Assembly: GCA_945877725.1 (NCBI GenBank)
Contig: CAMDXR010000053.1
Coordinates: forward strand, 1 to 12,740
Direction of reading: 5' to 3'
DNA length: 12,740 nucleotides
DNA from: Limnohabitans sp. Rim8
GTDB taxonomy: Bacteria > Pseudomonadota > Gammaproteobacteria > Burkholderiales > Burkholderiaceae_C
The notes under the pieces are model-generated. The model saw only the letters and a program-made list of their open reading frames with translations, ran no database searches and was not told the origin of the DNA. Positions within the stretch are counted from its first letter, which is position 1, and each line of letters begins with the position of its first letter. Below are positions 1 to 6,050 of this stretch, in pieces. The position numbers and the translations under genes were made by a program.

Positions 1-191
1 CGGATACCGCGAATGCGGCACCAAATGAACAACAACATACAGGCGCCAATGCAGCGCAATCCCGCTTGAAATAGGGGCGCCACCTCCGACATGATGGCCT
101 TCACCAAAACTTGTTGCAGGCCCCAAAACATGCAGCAAGCCAAAAGTATGCCTACGGCCAAACCATCCAGATTGTCTTTTCTGATATTCAT
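1..191 (-). CDS. DMT/EamA-family transporter, N-terminal part (cut by window edge)
   Basis: Reading the minus strand from an ATG at 191 gives 63 open codons that run off the left edge. The protein begins MNIRKDNLDGLAVG, followed by a hydrophobic helix at about residues 11-28 containing FWGLQQVLVK, a short polar turn (MSEVAP), and a second helix at about 40-58. The FWG(x)nK pattern at the end of helix 1, followed by a second helix, is typical of the first repeat of EamA/RhaT-type drug/metabolite transporters, which have ten helices and export or import small metabolites across the inner membrane. The substrate cannot be inferred. No strong Shine-Dalgarno is visible before the ATG. The gene is divergent from the PhoD gene, with about 130 bp between them. 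The family call rests on this fragment only. Confidence 0.7.
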   Translation of the reverse strand, partial: MNIRKDNLDGLAVGILLACCMFWGLQQVLVKAIMSEVAPLFQAGLRCIGACMLLFIWCRIRGI

Positions 192-218
192 GCCGTCTAT
201 TTTGCAGTGAACCCCGGC

Positions 219-246
219 TTCATACTGTCGCCTCAGGCCTGCTCAA
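219..246 (-). promoter_or_regulatory. Possible promoter of the DMT transporter gene
   Basis: On the minus strand, TTGAGC (246-241) and TATGAA (224-219) are separated by 16 bases, about 28 bases before the ATG at 191. Each hexamer matches the sigma-70 consensus at four of six positions, so this is only a plausible promoter. Confidence 0.3.
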
Positions 247-324
247 GCCATGAATCAGACACATCCCAGTCATCCGGGGCCTGTACTATATAAGTCGGTG
301 GTGTCAATTTGAGTCCCCATTTCT

Positions 325-1944
325 ATGAATAAACAAGACCCTTTAGCGTACTGGATGGCCAAAAATCAAGGGGACAAATTCAGCCGCCGTGATTGGCATC
401 GCATGGCCTTGGCGCTGGCGCTTTCCCCTTGGCATGATCACAGCGCCCGGGCACAAAGCACCTCCACGACCGCTGCGGCGCAAGGGCCGAGTTGGCAAAC
501 CGACCCTTTTACATTGGGCGTGGCCAGCGGGCAACCGCAACCCGACAGCGTGGTGTTGTGGACGCGTTTGAACATTGCAGAGACCGATGCGGCCATCAAG
601 TCGCAAGAAGTTCAAGTGGTGTGCGAAGTCTTTGCAGACGAAGCTTTGCGCCAACCTGTCAAGCAATGGCGGGTACAGACCCATGCAGCGCGGGCGCACA
701 GCGTGCATGTGATTGCCCAGGGGCTCAAGCCGGGACGTTCTTATTGGTATCGATTTGTGTGCGGCAGCGCCACCAGCTCCACGGGTCGCGCGCGGACCAG
801 TCCCGGAGTTCATGACGCGGTGAGTCGCTTGCGCATGGCGTTGGCGTCTTGCCAGCACTATGAGCAAGGCTATTTTGTTGCCCATCGCGAAATGGCCCGA
901 CGCGACCTGGATTTGGTGCTCTTTGTGGGCGATTACATTTACGAAAGCAGCAACCCGCAATACAGAATTCGCAAGCATTTGGGGGGCGTGCCCCAGGCGT
1001 TGGACGAATACCGCGAGCGCCATGCGCAGTACAAAAGCGATGCCGACCTGCAAGCCTGTCATGCCGCACACACCTGGGTCATGACCTGGGATGACCACGA
1101 GGTGGTGAACGATTACGCCAACGATCGGGACCGCAACTTCACCGATGCGCAGGTGTTTCTGCGCCGCCGTGCCGCCGCTTACCAAGCTTATTTTGAGCAC
1201 ATGCCGGTCAGGTTGGGGCCAGACCCGGCCAACGGCAGCCAGATGCGCATTCATGACCAGATGGCTTGGGGGCGTTTGGCCGATTTATGGACCCTCGATT
1301 GCCGCCAATACCGTGACTACCAAGCCTGTCCGGACCCAATGCGCGGCGGCGGCAGGGTGGTGGTGGGTTGCGATGCCTTGGCCGATCCGGCACGCAGCAT
1401 GTTGGGCATGGCGCAAGAAAAGTGGTTTGTCGAGGGCTTGACCCGCAGCCATGCGCAATGGAAGTTGGTGGCGCAATCGACCCAGATGAGTTCCAGCGGC
1501 ATCAACACCCCTTTGGGCCGCAGTGCCTTCACCGATGGCTGGGACGGGTACCCGCAAGCGCGCAGCAGGTTGCTCAATTCTGTGGCCCAGGCCGAGCTGA
1601 AAAACGTGGTTTTGCTGGGAGGCGACGTTCACATGAATGTGGCCGCCCAGTTGAGGGTTCGACCCAACGACGAGAAGTCTCCTATAGTTGCCAGTGAGTT
1701 AGTGACCACTTCAGTGACTTCTAGGGGCTTGTCTGAAACTTTGCTGGCCCAAATTCGGGGCAGCAACCCGGACATCGTGCACGCCCGGGCAGATGAACGG
1801 GGGTACACCTTGATGGACCTAAAGCCTGAGGGCATGACGGTCGAATTCAGAACCACCCCCAACCCGGCACAAGCCGATGGTGTGTTTAAAACGCAGGCGC
1901 AGTGGGCCATTCGTCACGGTGTGGCCGGGGTGCAAAAGGCTTAA
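325..1944 (+). CDS. phoD: PhoD-family alkaline phosphatase/phosphodiesterase, Tat-exported
   Basis: Predicted 539-residue secreted metallophosphatase that releases phosphate from organic mono- or diesters outside the cytoplasm. The N-terminus carries a twin-arginine motif, SRRDW (residues 20-24), then a short hydrophobic stretch (MALALAL) and an ARA-Q site near residue 43, consistent with folded export by Tat. A PhoD_N domain follows (FTLGVASGQPQPDSVVLWTRL, about 62-82). The catalytic domain shows SCQ (175-177), GDYIYE (202-207), TWDDHEVVNDYA (254-265), LDCRQYRD (324-331) and GGDVHM (432-437), the usual metal- and phosphate-binding blocks in the usual order. Length is normal for the family. 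The ATG has only a weak ribosome site; an in-frame ATG at 355 would keep the Tat motif and is an alternative start. It is monocistronic, with the next gene about 105 bp away. No convincing Pho box was found upstream. The symbol reflects family membership, not proven orthology. Confidence 0.9.
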   Translation: MNKQDPLAYWMAKNQGDKFSRRDWHRMALALALSPWHDHSARAQSTSTTAAAQGPSWQTDPFTLGVASGQPQPDSVVLWTRLNIAETDAAIKSQEVQVVCEVFADEALRQPVKQWRVQTHAARAHSVHVIAQGLKPGRSYWYRFVCGSATSSTGRARTSPGVHDAVSRLRMALASCQHYEQGYFVAHREMARRDLDLVLFVGDYIYESSNPQYRIRKHLGGVPQALDEYRERHAQYKSDADLQACHAAHTWVMTWDDHEVVNDYANDRDRNFTDAQVFLRRRAAAYQAYFEHMPVRLGPDPANGSQMRIHDQMAWGRLADLWTLDCRQYRDYQACPDPMRGGGRVVVGCDALADPARSMLGMAQEKWFVEGLTRSHAQWKLVAQSTQMSSSGINTPLGRSAFTDGWDGYPQARSRLLNSVAQAELKNVVLLGGDVHMNVAAQLRVRPNDEKSPIVASELVTTSVTSRGLSETLLAQIRGSNPDIVHARADERGYTLMDLKPEGMTVEFRTTPNPAQADGVFKTQAQWAIRHGVAGVQKA

Positions 1945-2004
1945 ATAACTGGAAAGGCTGTTATCGCAGCTGATTCTCGCCAACTGAATTCATCAGGATT
2001 GAGG

Positions 2005-2020
2005 GTGACTACTGAGTCAC
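2005..2020. promoter_or_regulatory. Palindrome before the TetR gene, candidate autoregulatory operator
   Basis: GTGACT-ACTG-AGTCAC is an inverted repeat with perfect 6-bp arms, ending 30 bp before the ATG at 2051. It lies between a weak TTGAGG (1999-2004) and TATTTG (2021-2026), which are 16 bases apart. Autorepressing TetR proteins usually bind such palindromes between the -35 and -10 elements. It could instead be a weak hairpin after the phosphatase gene, but no real T-tract follows. Confidence 0.4.
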
Positions 2021-2050
2021 TATTTGATCAACAAGGCTAGAATTCCAAAA

Positions 2051-2674
2051 ATGAACACCGTTATCCAGAAACCCCCTAAAAAGTCTTTCAAGATCCAAAT
2101 GTTGGCGGCCCGAGAGACCGCCATCATCCAGTCTGTGAACCGCTTGCTGGCCGAAAAAGGTTTTGACGCGATGACGGTGGACGAAGTTGCCGCCGAAGTG
2201 GGCATAGCCAAGGCCAGTTTGTACAAACACTTCACCAGCAAAGAAGAACTGGCCTGTGCTGCCATGGTGACCGCCATGCGCAAAGCCCAGGAGTTCATAC
2301 AGTCTGTGCCCGCCAGTCAGGCCCCCATAGACAAAATCAAGGCGGCCACACGCTGGACCATGACGCTCAAGTTGCAAGGCCTGATGCCGTCCTTGCCAAG
2401 CCAAAACTCCAGTCTGCGCGCCACACTGATGGCCAGCAAAGACTACATGGACGGCTTGATGGAAGTCAGTGATGCTTTGGGTGGCTGGATTGAAATGGCG
2501 CAAGCCGATGGCAAGATCAACCCGGCTTTACCGGCCATTGCCGTGCTCTATACCCTGTTTGCGCGGGCCTGCGACCCGGTGCTGGAGTTCTTGAAAATGG
2601 GCGAACAACACACCGATGAGCAAATCTTGGACTTGGTCATGAGCACCTGCTTTGACGGTTTGAGCGCACGATAA
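2051..2674 (+). CDS. TetR/AcrR-family transcriptional regulator
   Basis: Predicted 207-residue DNA-binding repressor. After a basic N-terminal tail (KPPKK), residues about 20-65 form the TetR_N domain: AARETAIIQSVNRLLAEKG, then the helix-turn-helix TVDEVAAEVGIAKASLYKHF (42-61), whose final SLYKHF is the family signature. The remaining 140 residues would form the helical ligand-binding and dimerisation domain; its sequence gives no ligand. The ATG at 2051 is chosen because it starts just before the domain and lies downstream of a possible promoter. An in-frame TTG at 2024 would add nine residues but has no ribosome site. It is not divergent from any obvious target: the upstream PhoD gene is co-directional and the downstream stress-protein gene is convergent, so its regulon is unknown apart from possible autoregulation. 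Confidence 0.88.
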   Translation: MNTVIQKPPKKSFKIQMLAARETAIIQSVNRLLAEKGFDAMTVDEVAAEVGIAKASLYKHFTSKEELACAAMVTAMRKAQEFIQSVPASQAPIDKIKAATRWTMTLKLQGLMPSLPSQNSSLRATLMASKDYMDGLMEVSDALGGWIEMAQADGKINPALPAIAVLYTLFARACDPVLEFLKMGEQHTDEQILDLVMSTCFDGLSAR

Positions 2675-2675
2675 G

Positions 2676-2728
2676 CAGCACTTCAGCGCACCGCTTCAGC
2701 GCCCTCCCCGTCAGCACTTCAGCGCACC
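2676..2728. repeat. 17-bp direct repeat between tetR-type and usp-type genes
   Basis: CAGCACTTCAGCGCACC occurs exactly at 2676-2692 and again at 2712-2728. A partial third copy, CTTCAGCGC, lies between them at 2694-2702. The second copy covers the last codons and stop of the minus-strand stress-protein gene, so the first copy looks like a duplication of that gene's 3' end. No hairpin with a T-tract is visible in this convergent gap. Confidence 0.75.
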
Positions 2729-3141
2729 AGCAACACGGGCACTTTGCAATTCGCCAGCACTTGGGTGGCCACCGAACCCATGACCAAGTTGCCCAGCGTG
2801 CCGTGGCCATGTGAACCCATCACCACCAAATCAAACTTGCCACTGTCGGCAGTTTTGGAAATGAGCTCCCCTGCATGCCCCACTTTGGCGATGCTGTTGG
2901 CATCGATGCCGTGTCGCAGCAAAAAAGTGGAGACGGGCGCGAGGATCTTCTCGGACGCCTGACGGTGGAAGTCGGCCAACACCTCTTTGCCTACCGCTGC
3001 ACGGGCGCGGGGCGGTATCTGCGCCTGAACAGTGAGCAAGGTGTATCGGTTGTTGGTGCTGAACAACTCATTGTGTGTGGCCAGATAGGCCAACATTTTT
3101 TTTGTGTAGGCGCTGCCGTCTACAGCCAACAGAATTTTCAT
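2719..3141 (-). CDS. Universal stress protein, UspA family (single domain, ATP-binding type)
   Basis: Predicted 140-residue cytoplasmic Usp protein. It starts MKILLAVDGS, where the Asp of AVDGS is the nucleotide-contacting residue of the family. Near the C-terminus it carries the ATP-binding signature G-2X-G-9X-G-S (G109, G112, G122, S123 in GSHGHGTLGNLVMGS), followed by the final strand VPVLLVR. It should therefore be of the ATP-binding UspA/MJ0577 type rather than the non-binding UspA branch. The start at 3141 is chosen because GGAGAAG (3152-3146) stands 4 bases before it and the fold begins at once; an upstream in-frame ATG at 3168 would add nine residues lacking family character. The gene is convergent with the TetR gene and is transcribed toward it. 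Such proteins help survival under starvation or oxidative stress, but the exact role cannot be read here. Confidence 0.92.
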   Translation of the reverse strand: MKILLAVDGSAYTKKMLAYLATHNELFSTNNRYTLLTVQAQIPPRARAAVGKEVLADFHRQASEKILAPVSTFLLRHGIDANSIAKVGHAGELISKTADSGKFDLVVMGSHGHGTLGNLVMGSVATQVLANCKVPVLLVR

Positions 3142-3259
3142 AAAGCTTCTCCGGAACGTGATCAACAAGCTTTGAATCTAGCGAGTCTGTCAATGCAGAC
3201 CTTGACGCAAGTCATGAATTGATGAGAACACCTTGAAGTTGTGGAGGGCCGAATTAAGT

Positions 3260-4120
3260 TTAGATATTGAGCAGACATTGAGGGTCGAACCATTGCTGTT
3301 CGCCCTTGTGCGCATAGCCCAGCGGGTTGGCCACTACACGGCAGCCATGCTGGGTGTAGTGAGCAGGGCAATGCAAATGCCCATGCAACCACCAATGCGC
3401 CTGAGACAAAAGCACATCCAGTGCGTTGCAAAAACCGGCGGTGCCGGGGGTCAAACCATAGCGCGGGTCGGCGCTGTGCAAGCTGGGCGCAAAGTGGGTC
3501 ACCACCACGGTGGTGCCCTCAAAAGGCGTATCCAAAGCCTCTTGCAGCCAGGCCTGACAAAGCAATGAATGTTCGCGCATTGGCTCGGCCAACCAGGGTT
3601 CGCCTTGCCGTGTGGTGGCGGTTTTGCGCAGGTAGTAATTGGCCGCACGAAAGGCTTTGTCACGCGCCTTGAGTTGGCGCGTGTACTGGCTGTTGGGGTG
3701 GCTGAAATGTGCTGGTGGTGTGTCCGGCAATGGCGTGCCCGCGAGCGGCCCCAAAGCATCAAAATCGGCCCAAAGGGTGGTGCCTATAAAGCGTACATTG
3801 TTGAGGTGAAGCACCTCACGCTCCAGCCAAGTGATGCCCAAGCGCTGGCAAGTTCGCTGCAAACGGGCATGGGCCTCGTCAAAGTCCAGGCCATCGTATT
3901 CGTGGTTGCCCGGCACAAACAGCACCGGGGTGGGCCAGCCGTGCAGGGGCGAAAAACGGGTCAGGCCAAAGTCGCCATCACCCGCTTTCGTCAAGGCCGA
4001 TCCGGCTTGGTAAGAACCAATGTCGCCTGCCAACACCAACACATCGGCGCCGGGAGCAGGGGTGGGCGTAAAACCGGGGTTGGTTTCCAAGTGCAGGTCG
4101 GAAAGCAGTTGAACTTTCAT
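3260..4120 (-). CDS. Calcineurin-like metallophosphoesterase
   Basis: Predicted 286-residue phosphoesterase with the binuclear-metal motifs in order: DLHLE (residues 8-12, D8 and H10), GDIG (32-35), GNHEY (71-75), THFAPS (208-213) and GHLH (247-250). This is the Metallophos architecture used for phosphomonoester or phosphodiester hydrolysis. It has no signal peptide, so it is cytoplasmic. The substrate is unknown; class members act on cyclic nucleotides, nucleotide sugars or dinucleotides. The start at 4120 is chosen because the fold begins immediately (MKVQLLSDLH) and GAGGT/AGGTGG lies 4-6 bases before it. A longer frame from 4216 would add a Pro-rich, Arg-rich tail overlapping the LysR gene in another frame. 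The start overlaps the LysR stop in an ATGA tetranucleotide, which indicates translational coupling within one transcript. Confidence 0.88.
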   Translation of the reverse strand: MKVQLLSDLHLETNPGFTPTPAPGADVLVLAGDIGSYQAGSALTKAGDGDFGLTRFSPLHGWPTPVLFVPGNHEYDGLDFDEAHARLQRTCQRLGITWLEREVLHLNNVRFIGTTLWADFDALGPLAGTPLPDTPPAHFSHPNSQYTRQLKARDKAFRAANYYLRKTATTRQGEPWLAEPMREHSLLCQAWLQEALDTPFEGTTVVVTHFAPSLHSADPRYGLTPGTAGFCNALDVLLSQAHWWLHGHLHCPAHYTQHGCRVVANPLGYAHKGEQQWFDPQCLLNI

Positions 4121-5094
4121 ACCGCCACCTCTGAGGCAAAAGCGTCTTGCGCAACCTCGAGCAACTGGGCCCGCAACCACTGGTGCGCACGGTCGTGTTG
4201 GTGGCGGCGGTGCCACACGGCCTCAACGTGAACCGGGGGCACATCCAAGGGCAAATCGCACATGACAATTTGATCGCCCATGCCGGTCGTGGGCACAAAG
4301 TGACGCGGCAAAACCGTGAGCAAATCGGTACTGACCACCACTTGGCCTGCAGTAAAAAACTGGTTCACGGTCAGCACAATGCGGCGTTGCCTGCCGATGG
4401 ATGCCAGGGCCTCGTCCACAAACCCATAAGGGCGACCTGAAAAACTCACCAACAAATGCCTTGCGGCGCAATACGCGTCAAGGGTCATGGGCTGGTCAGC
4501 CAAGGGATGGCCTTGGCGCATCACGCACACATATTCACCCGCATACAGGCGTTGGTGCTCAAAATTCACCGCTTGGCCGGCTTGGGCCAAGCCGGTTAAA
4601 TCGGCCAGCACGGCCGGAAAATACCCGATTGCCAGGTCGGCACCGCCCTCACTTAATAAGCTGCGCGGGTCGCGTGTGGTCAATGGCACCACCCGGAGCG
4701 AAACGCCGGGCGCATCGGTTTCTAAGCGTTTGGCCAATCTGCCCATCAACTCGGCGGCTGTGGCATCGGCCATGGCCAACACAAAAGTGCTGCTGGCCTC
4801 TTGCGGCACAAACAAGCTGGGCACGATGGCTTCTTGCAATTGGCGCAAAGCCTCGCGCACGCTGGGCCACAAGGCCAAAGCGCGGGGCGTGGGCTCAATG
4901 CCGTGGCCGTGGCGGCGCACCAGTTCATCGTCCAGCGCATCACGCAGTCGGCGCAAGGCGTTGCTGACGGCCGGCTGGGTTAAAGACAGGTTGCGGGCGG
5001 CGCGCGTTAGGCTGCGTTCGGCCATGACTTCGTCAAACACCCGAAGCAAATTCAAATCAAGGGTGCGAAAAGAGGCTGGAATCAATGGATTCAT
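4117..5094 (-). CDS. LysR-family transcriptional regulator
   Basis: Predicted 325-residue LTTR. The winged helix-turn-helix spans about residues 12-72: LDLNLLRVFDEVMAERSLT, then RAARNLSLTQPAVSNALRRL, then a wing ending TPRALAL. A linker helix (about 75-92) follows, and then the periplasmic-binding-protein-like effector domain (about 97-300), which starts with STFVLAMADA. The sequence does not reveal the effector; the overall style resembles NodD/aromatic-type LTTRs, but this is weak. It heads a two-gene minus-strand unit with the metallophosphoesterase (ATGA overlap) and is divergent from a small membrane protein. LTTRs often regulate the divergent neighbour and themselves, and the intergenic region has inverted repeats suited to this. 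The ATG at 5094 has AGGG about 12 bases upstream; no better start is visible. Confidence 0.92.
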   Translation of the reverse strand: MNPLIPASFRTLDLNLLRVFDEVMAERSLTRAARNLSLTQPAVSNALRRLRDALDDELVRRHGHGIEPTPRALALWPSVREALRQLQEAIVPSLFVPQEASSTFVLAMADATAAELMGRLAKRLETDAPGVSLRVVPLTTRDPRSLLSEGGADLAIGYFPAVLADLTGLAQAGQAVNFEHQRLYAGEYVCVMRQGHPLADQPMTLDAYCAARHLLVSFSGRPYGFVDEALASIGRQRRIVLTVNQFFTAGQVVVSTDLLTVLPRHFVPTTGMGDQIVMCDLPLDVPPVHVEAVWHRRHQHDRAHQWLRAQLLEVAQDAFASEVAV

Positions 5095-5108
5095 GCTGAA
5101 AATCCCTG

Positions 5109-5140
5109 TTATGTATCACCGATATGAATGAGTAACATAA
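5109..5140. promoter_or_regulatory. Inverted repeat, candidate LysR-regulator site
   Basis: TTATGT (5109-5114) and ACATAA (5135-5140) are perfect 6-bp inverted arms 20 bases apart. Inside them is a smaller inverted repeat, TATC-ACC-GATA (5114-5124). They sit in an AT-rich stretch between the LysR start codon and its predicted -10, spanning the expected LysR transcription start. An autoregulatory role is inference. Confidence 0.35.
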
Positions 5141-5142
5141 TG

Positions 5143-5171
5143 AATATAAAGTTGAATCATACTCGTGTAAA
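5143..5171 (-). promoter_or_regulatory. Predicted sigma-70 promoter of the LysR-metallophosphoesterase unit
   Basis: On the minus strand TTTACA (5171-5166) and TATATT (5148-5143) are exactly 17 bases apart. Each matches the consensus at five of six positions. Transcription would start near 5136, giving a leader of about 40 bases. It overlaps the promoter of the divergent gene. Confidence 0.55.
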
Positions 5172-5180
5172 CCCTATGAT
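5152..5180 (+). promoter_or_regulatory. Predicted sigma-70 promoter of the small membrane protein gene
   Basis: TTGAAT (5152-5157) and TATGAT (5175-5180) are separated by 17 bases and match the consensus at four and five of six positions. The start would be near 5187, about 60 bases before the ATG. The -35 lies inside the spacer of the opposing LysR promoter, so the two polymerase sites are mutually exclusive. Confidence 0.5.
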
Positions 5181-5246
5181 GGTGGCTGTTAACGGTTAGG
5201 GTTTTGACCTTCAAGGCCCACAAATTCACAGCAAGGGAACTACAAA

Positions 5247-5723
5247 ATGAACACGAGCGTTGAAAAATCAGTTTTGGGTCAAATGCCTGCAGGCCAAGTC
5301 GTCAAAGCTGCTTCCACCGGCTACACCCAAAATTTGGCGGTTGGTTTATTGGCCGCTGGCGTGGCGGCCTTGGTGGTGCTGGTTGACCACATGATCGACG
5401 GCTGGGCCGAAAGCCATGTGCTGGCTTCATGGGTCGCGCTTTGGGCAGTCGCCGTGTTGGCCATTGTGTTGTTGCGTGGTGCGACCCGCCTAATGGCGCA
5501 ACGCGTGATGACTGGCTTGGACACTTGGTCGGCCAACCTGGCCCGCAAACGCGCCGACGAACGCCTCTGGGCCATGGCCAAAAACGACAGCCGTTTGATG
5601 GACGACTTGCAATCGGCCATGGACCGGGCTGATGACGAAAGCACCCCGGTGGCCGATGTCGTCACGCCATTGAAGTCCCTCCGTACGATTCACATGGCGC
5701 GCACTCGGACTTATTACATCTGA
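5247..5723 (+). CDS. Small two-helix inner-membrane protein of unknown function
   Basis: Predicted 158-residue protein that I cannot assign to a named family. The polar N-terminus (about 28 residues) is followed by a hydrophobic helix at about 30-48 (LAVGLLAAGVAALVVLVDHM), a short loop (IDGWAESH), a second helix at about 58-77 (VLASWVALWAVAVLAIVLL), and a charged C-terminal half rich in Arg, Asp and Ala (about 80-158) that probably forms helices in the cytoplasm. The Arg-rich stretch directly after helix 2 fits a cytoplasmic location for both ends. The start is supported by AAGGGA (5233-5238) 8 bases before the ATG and by a good promoter upstream. It is divergent from the LysR gene and may be its target. 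Coding use matches the neighbours, so it looks native. It might be a membrane scaffold or stress protein, but nothing shows which. Confidence 0.8.
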   Translation: MNTSVEKSVLGQMPAGQVVKAASTGYTQNLAVGLLAAGVAALVVLVDHMIDGWAESHVLASWVALWAVAVLAIVLLRGATRLMAQRVMTGLDTWSANLARKRADERLWAMAKNDSRLMDDLQSAMDRADDESTPVADVVTPLKSLRTIHMARTRTYYI

Positions 5724-5780
5724 CGGTCAAATGGGGCTGTCCCCAGGGGCAGCGTTGTTGACAGGGTTAGAGCTTGTTCA

Positions 5781-5818
5781 CACATTCGGCCGCAGGGGCG
5801 GCCTCCCACGGGGATGTG
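5781..5818 (-). repeat. REP-like palindromic element
   Basis: The core is a perfect 6-bp stem, GGCCGC (5788-5793) and GCGGCC (5798-5803), with loop AGGG. On the minus strand the stem is preceded by GTGGGAG (5809-5803), the head typical of REP elements in Pseudomonas and related proteobacteria, which are mobilised by RAYT (TnpA-REP) transposases. An outer inverted pair, CACAT (5781-5785) and ATGTG (5814-5818), encloses it. No RAYT gene is in the window. The T-poor flank argues against a terminator. Confidence 0.55.
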
Positions 5819-5829
5819 CGGGGCCAACT

Positions 5830-5886
5830 GCAGTGCTGGTTCAGTATCGGGCTACATAGGCAGTGCTGGTTCAGCATTGGGTTACA
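5830..5886. repeat. Two tandem copies of a 27-bp repeat (30-bp period)
   Basis: Copies at 5830-5856 and 5860-5886 share the core GCAGTGCTGGTTCAG and the tail TACA, and differ at only three of 27 positions, all C/T changes; spacers are three bases. They follow the REP-like hairpin directly. No function is recognised. The run is too short and irregular to be a CRISPR. Confidence 0.75.
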
Positions 5887-5920
5887 GAATCTGGGGCAAA
5901 TTAAAACCATGCCAAATGTC

Positions 5921-5948
5921 AAAGCCACCCACAAGGGTGGCTTTTTTT
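5921..5948 (+). terminator. Rho-independent terminator before the glucan operon
   Basis: A perfect 10-bp stem, AAAGCCACCC (5921-5930) and GGGTGGCTTT (5935-5944), has loop ACAA, and the T-run (5942-5948) starts in the last stem bases. It would end plus-strand transcripts of the small membrane protein gene, about 200 bases downstream of its stop, and insulate the sugar operon. On the minus strand the T-run is too short to act. Confidence 0.9.
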
Positions 5949-6022
5949 GTGGCTTGACCTTAATGCGCGTGAAATCCTTGAAAAGGTCGAATCAAACGAA
6001 CAGGGAGAAACCCTTGATAGCC

Positions 6023-6050
6023 TTGACACTTGAAGTGTGCAACATAAAAT
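6023..6050 (+). promoter_or_regulatory. Predicted sigma-70 promoter of the beta-glucan operon
   Basis: TTGACA (6023-6028, a perfect -35) and TAAAAT (6045-6050, five of six) are 16 bases apart. Transcription should begin near 6057, leaving about 22 bases before the ATG at 6079. This is the strongest promoter match in the window, as expected for a promoter held down by a repressor. Confidence 0.75.
6026..6038. promoter_or_regulatory. Second palindrome within the operon promoter
   Basis: ACACTT-G-AAGTGT has perfect 6-bp arms around a single base. It overlaps the end of the -35 element and the spacer. It could be a second regulator site, with its centre about 24 bp from that of the downstream operator, or chance. 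Confidence 0.3.

Noticed and set aside
343..1254. 303-codon open frame antisense to the PhoD gene
   Set aside because: It is the mirror of a GC-rich, clearly real gene; its translation has no family motifs and is His/Arg/Pro-rich, as shadow frames are.
3188..3193. Minus-strand TTGACA upstream of the stress-protein gene as its -35
   Set aside because: The hexamer is perfect, but no acceptable -10 occurs 16-18 bases downstream, so I do not list a promoter.
3569..4231. 220-codon plus-strand frame over the metallophosphoesterase gene
   Set aside because: It lies antisense to a gene with intact catalytic motifs and has no recognisable domain or ribosome site.
5735..5756. GC-rich inverted repeat just after the small membrane protein gene as its terminator
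   Set aside because: The pairing is interrupted, the loop is very small, and no T-tract follows; the hairpin at 5921 is far better.
5830..5886. Tandem repeat as a CRISPR remnant
   Set aside because: Only two units with 3-base spacers, no cas genes, and no spacer-sized unique segments.
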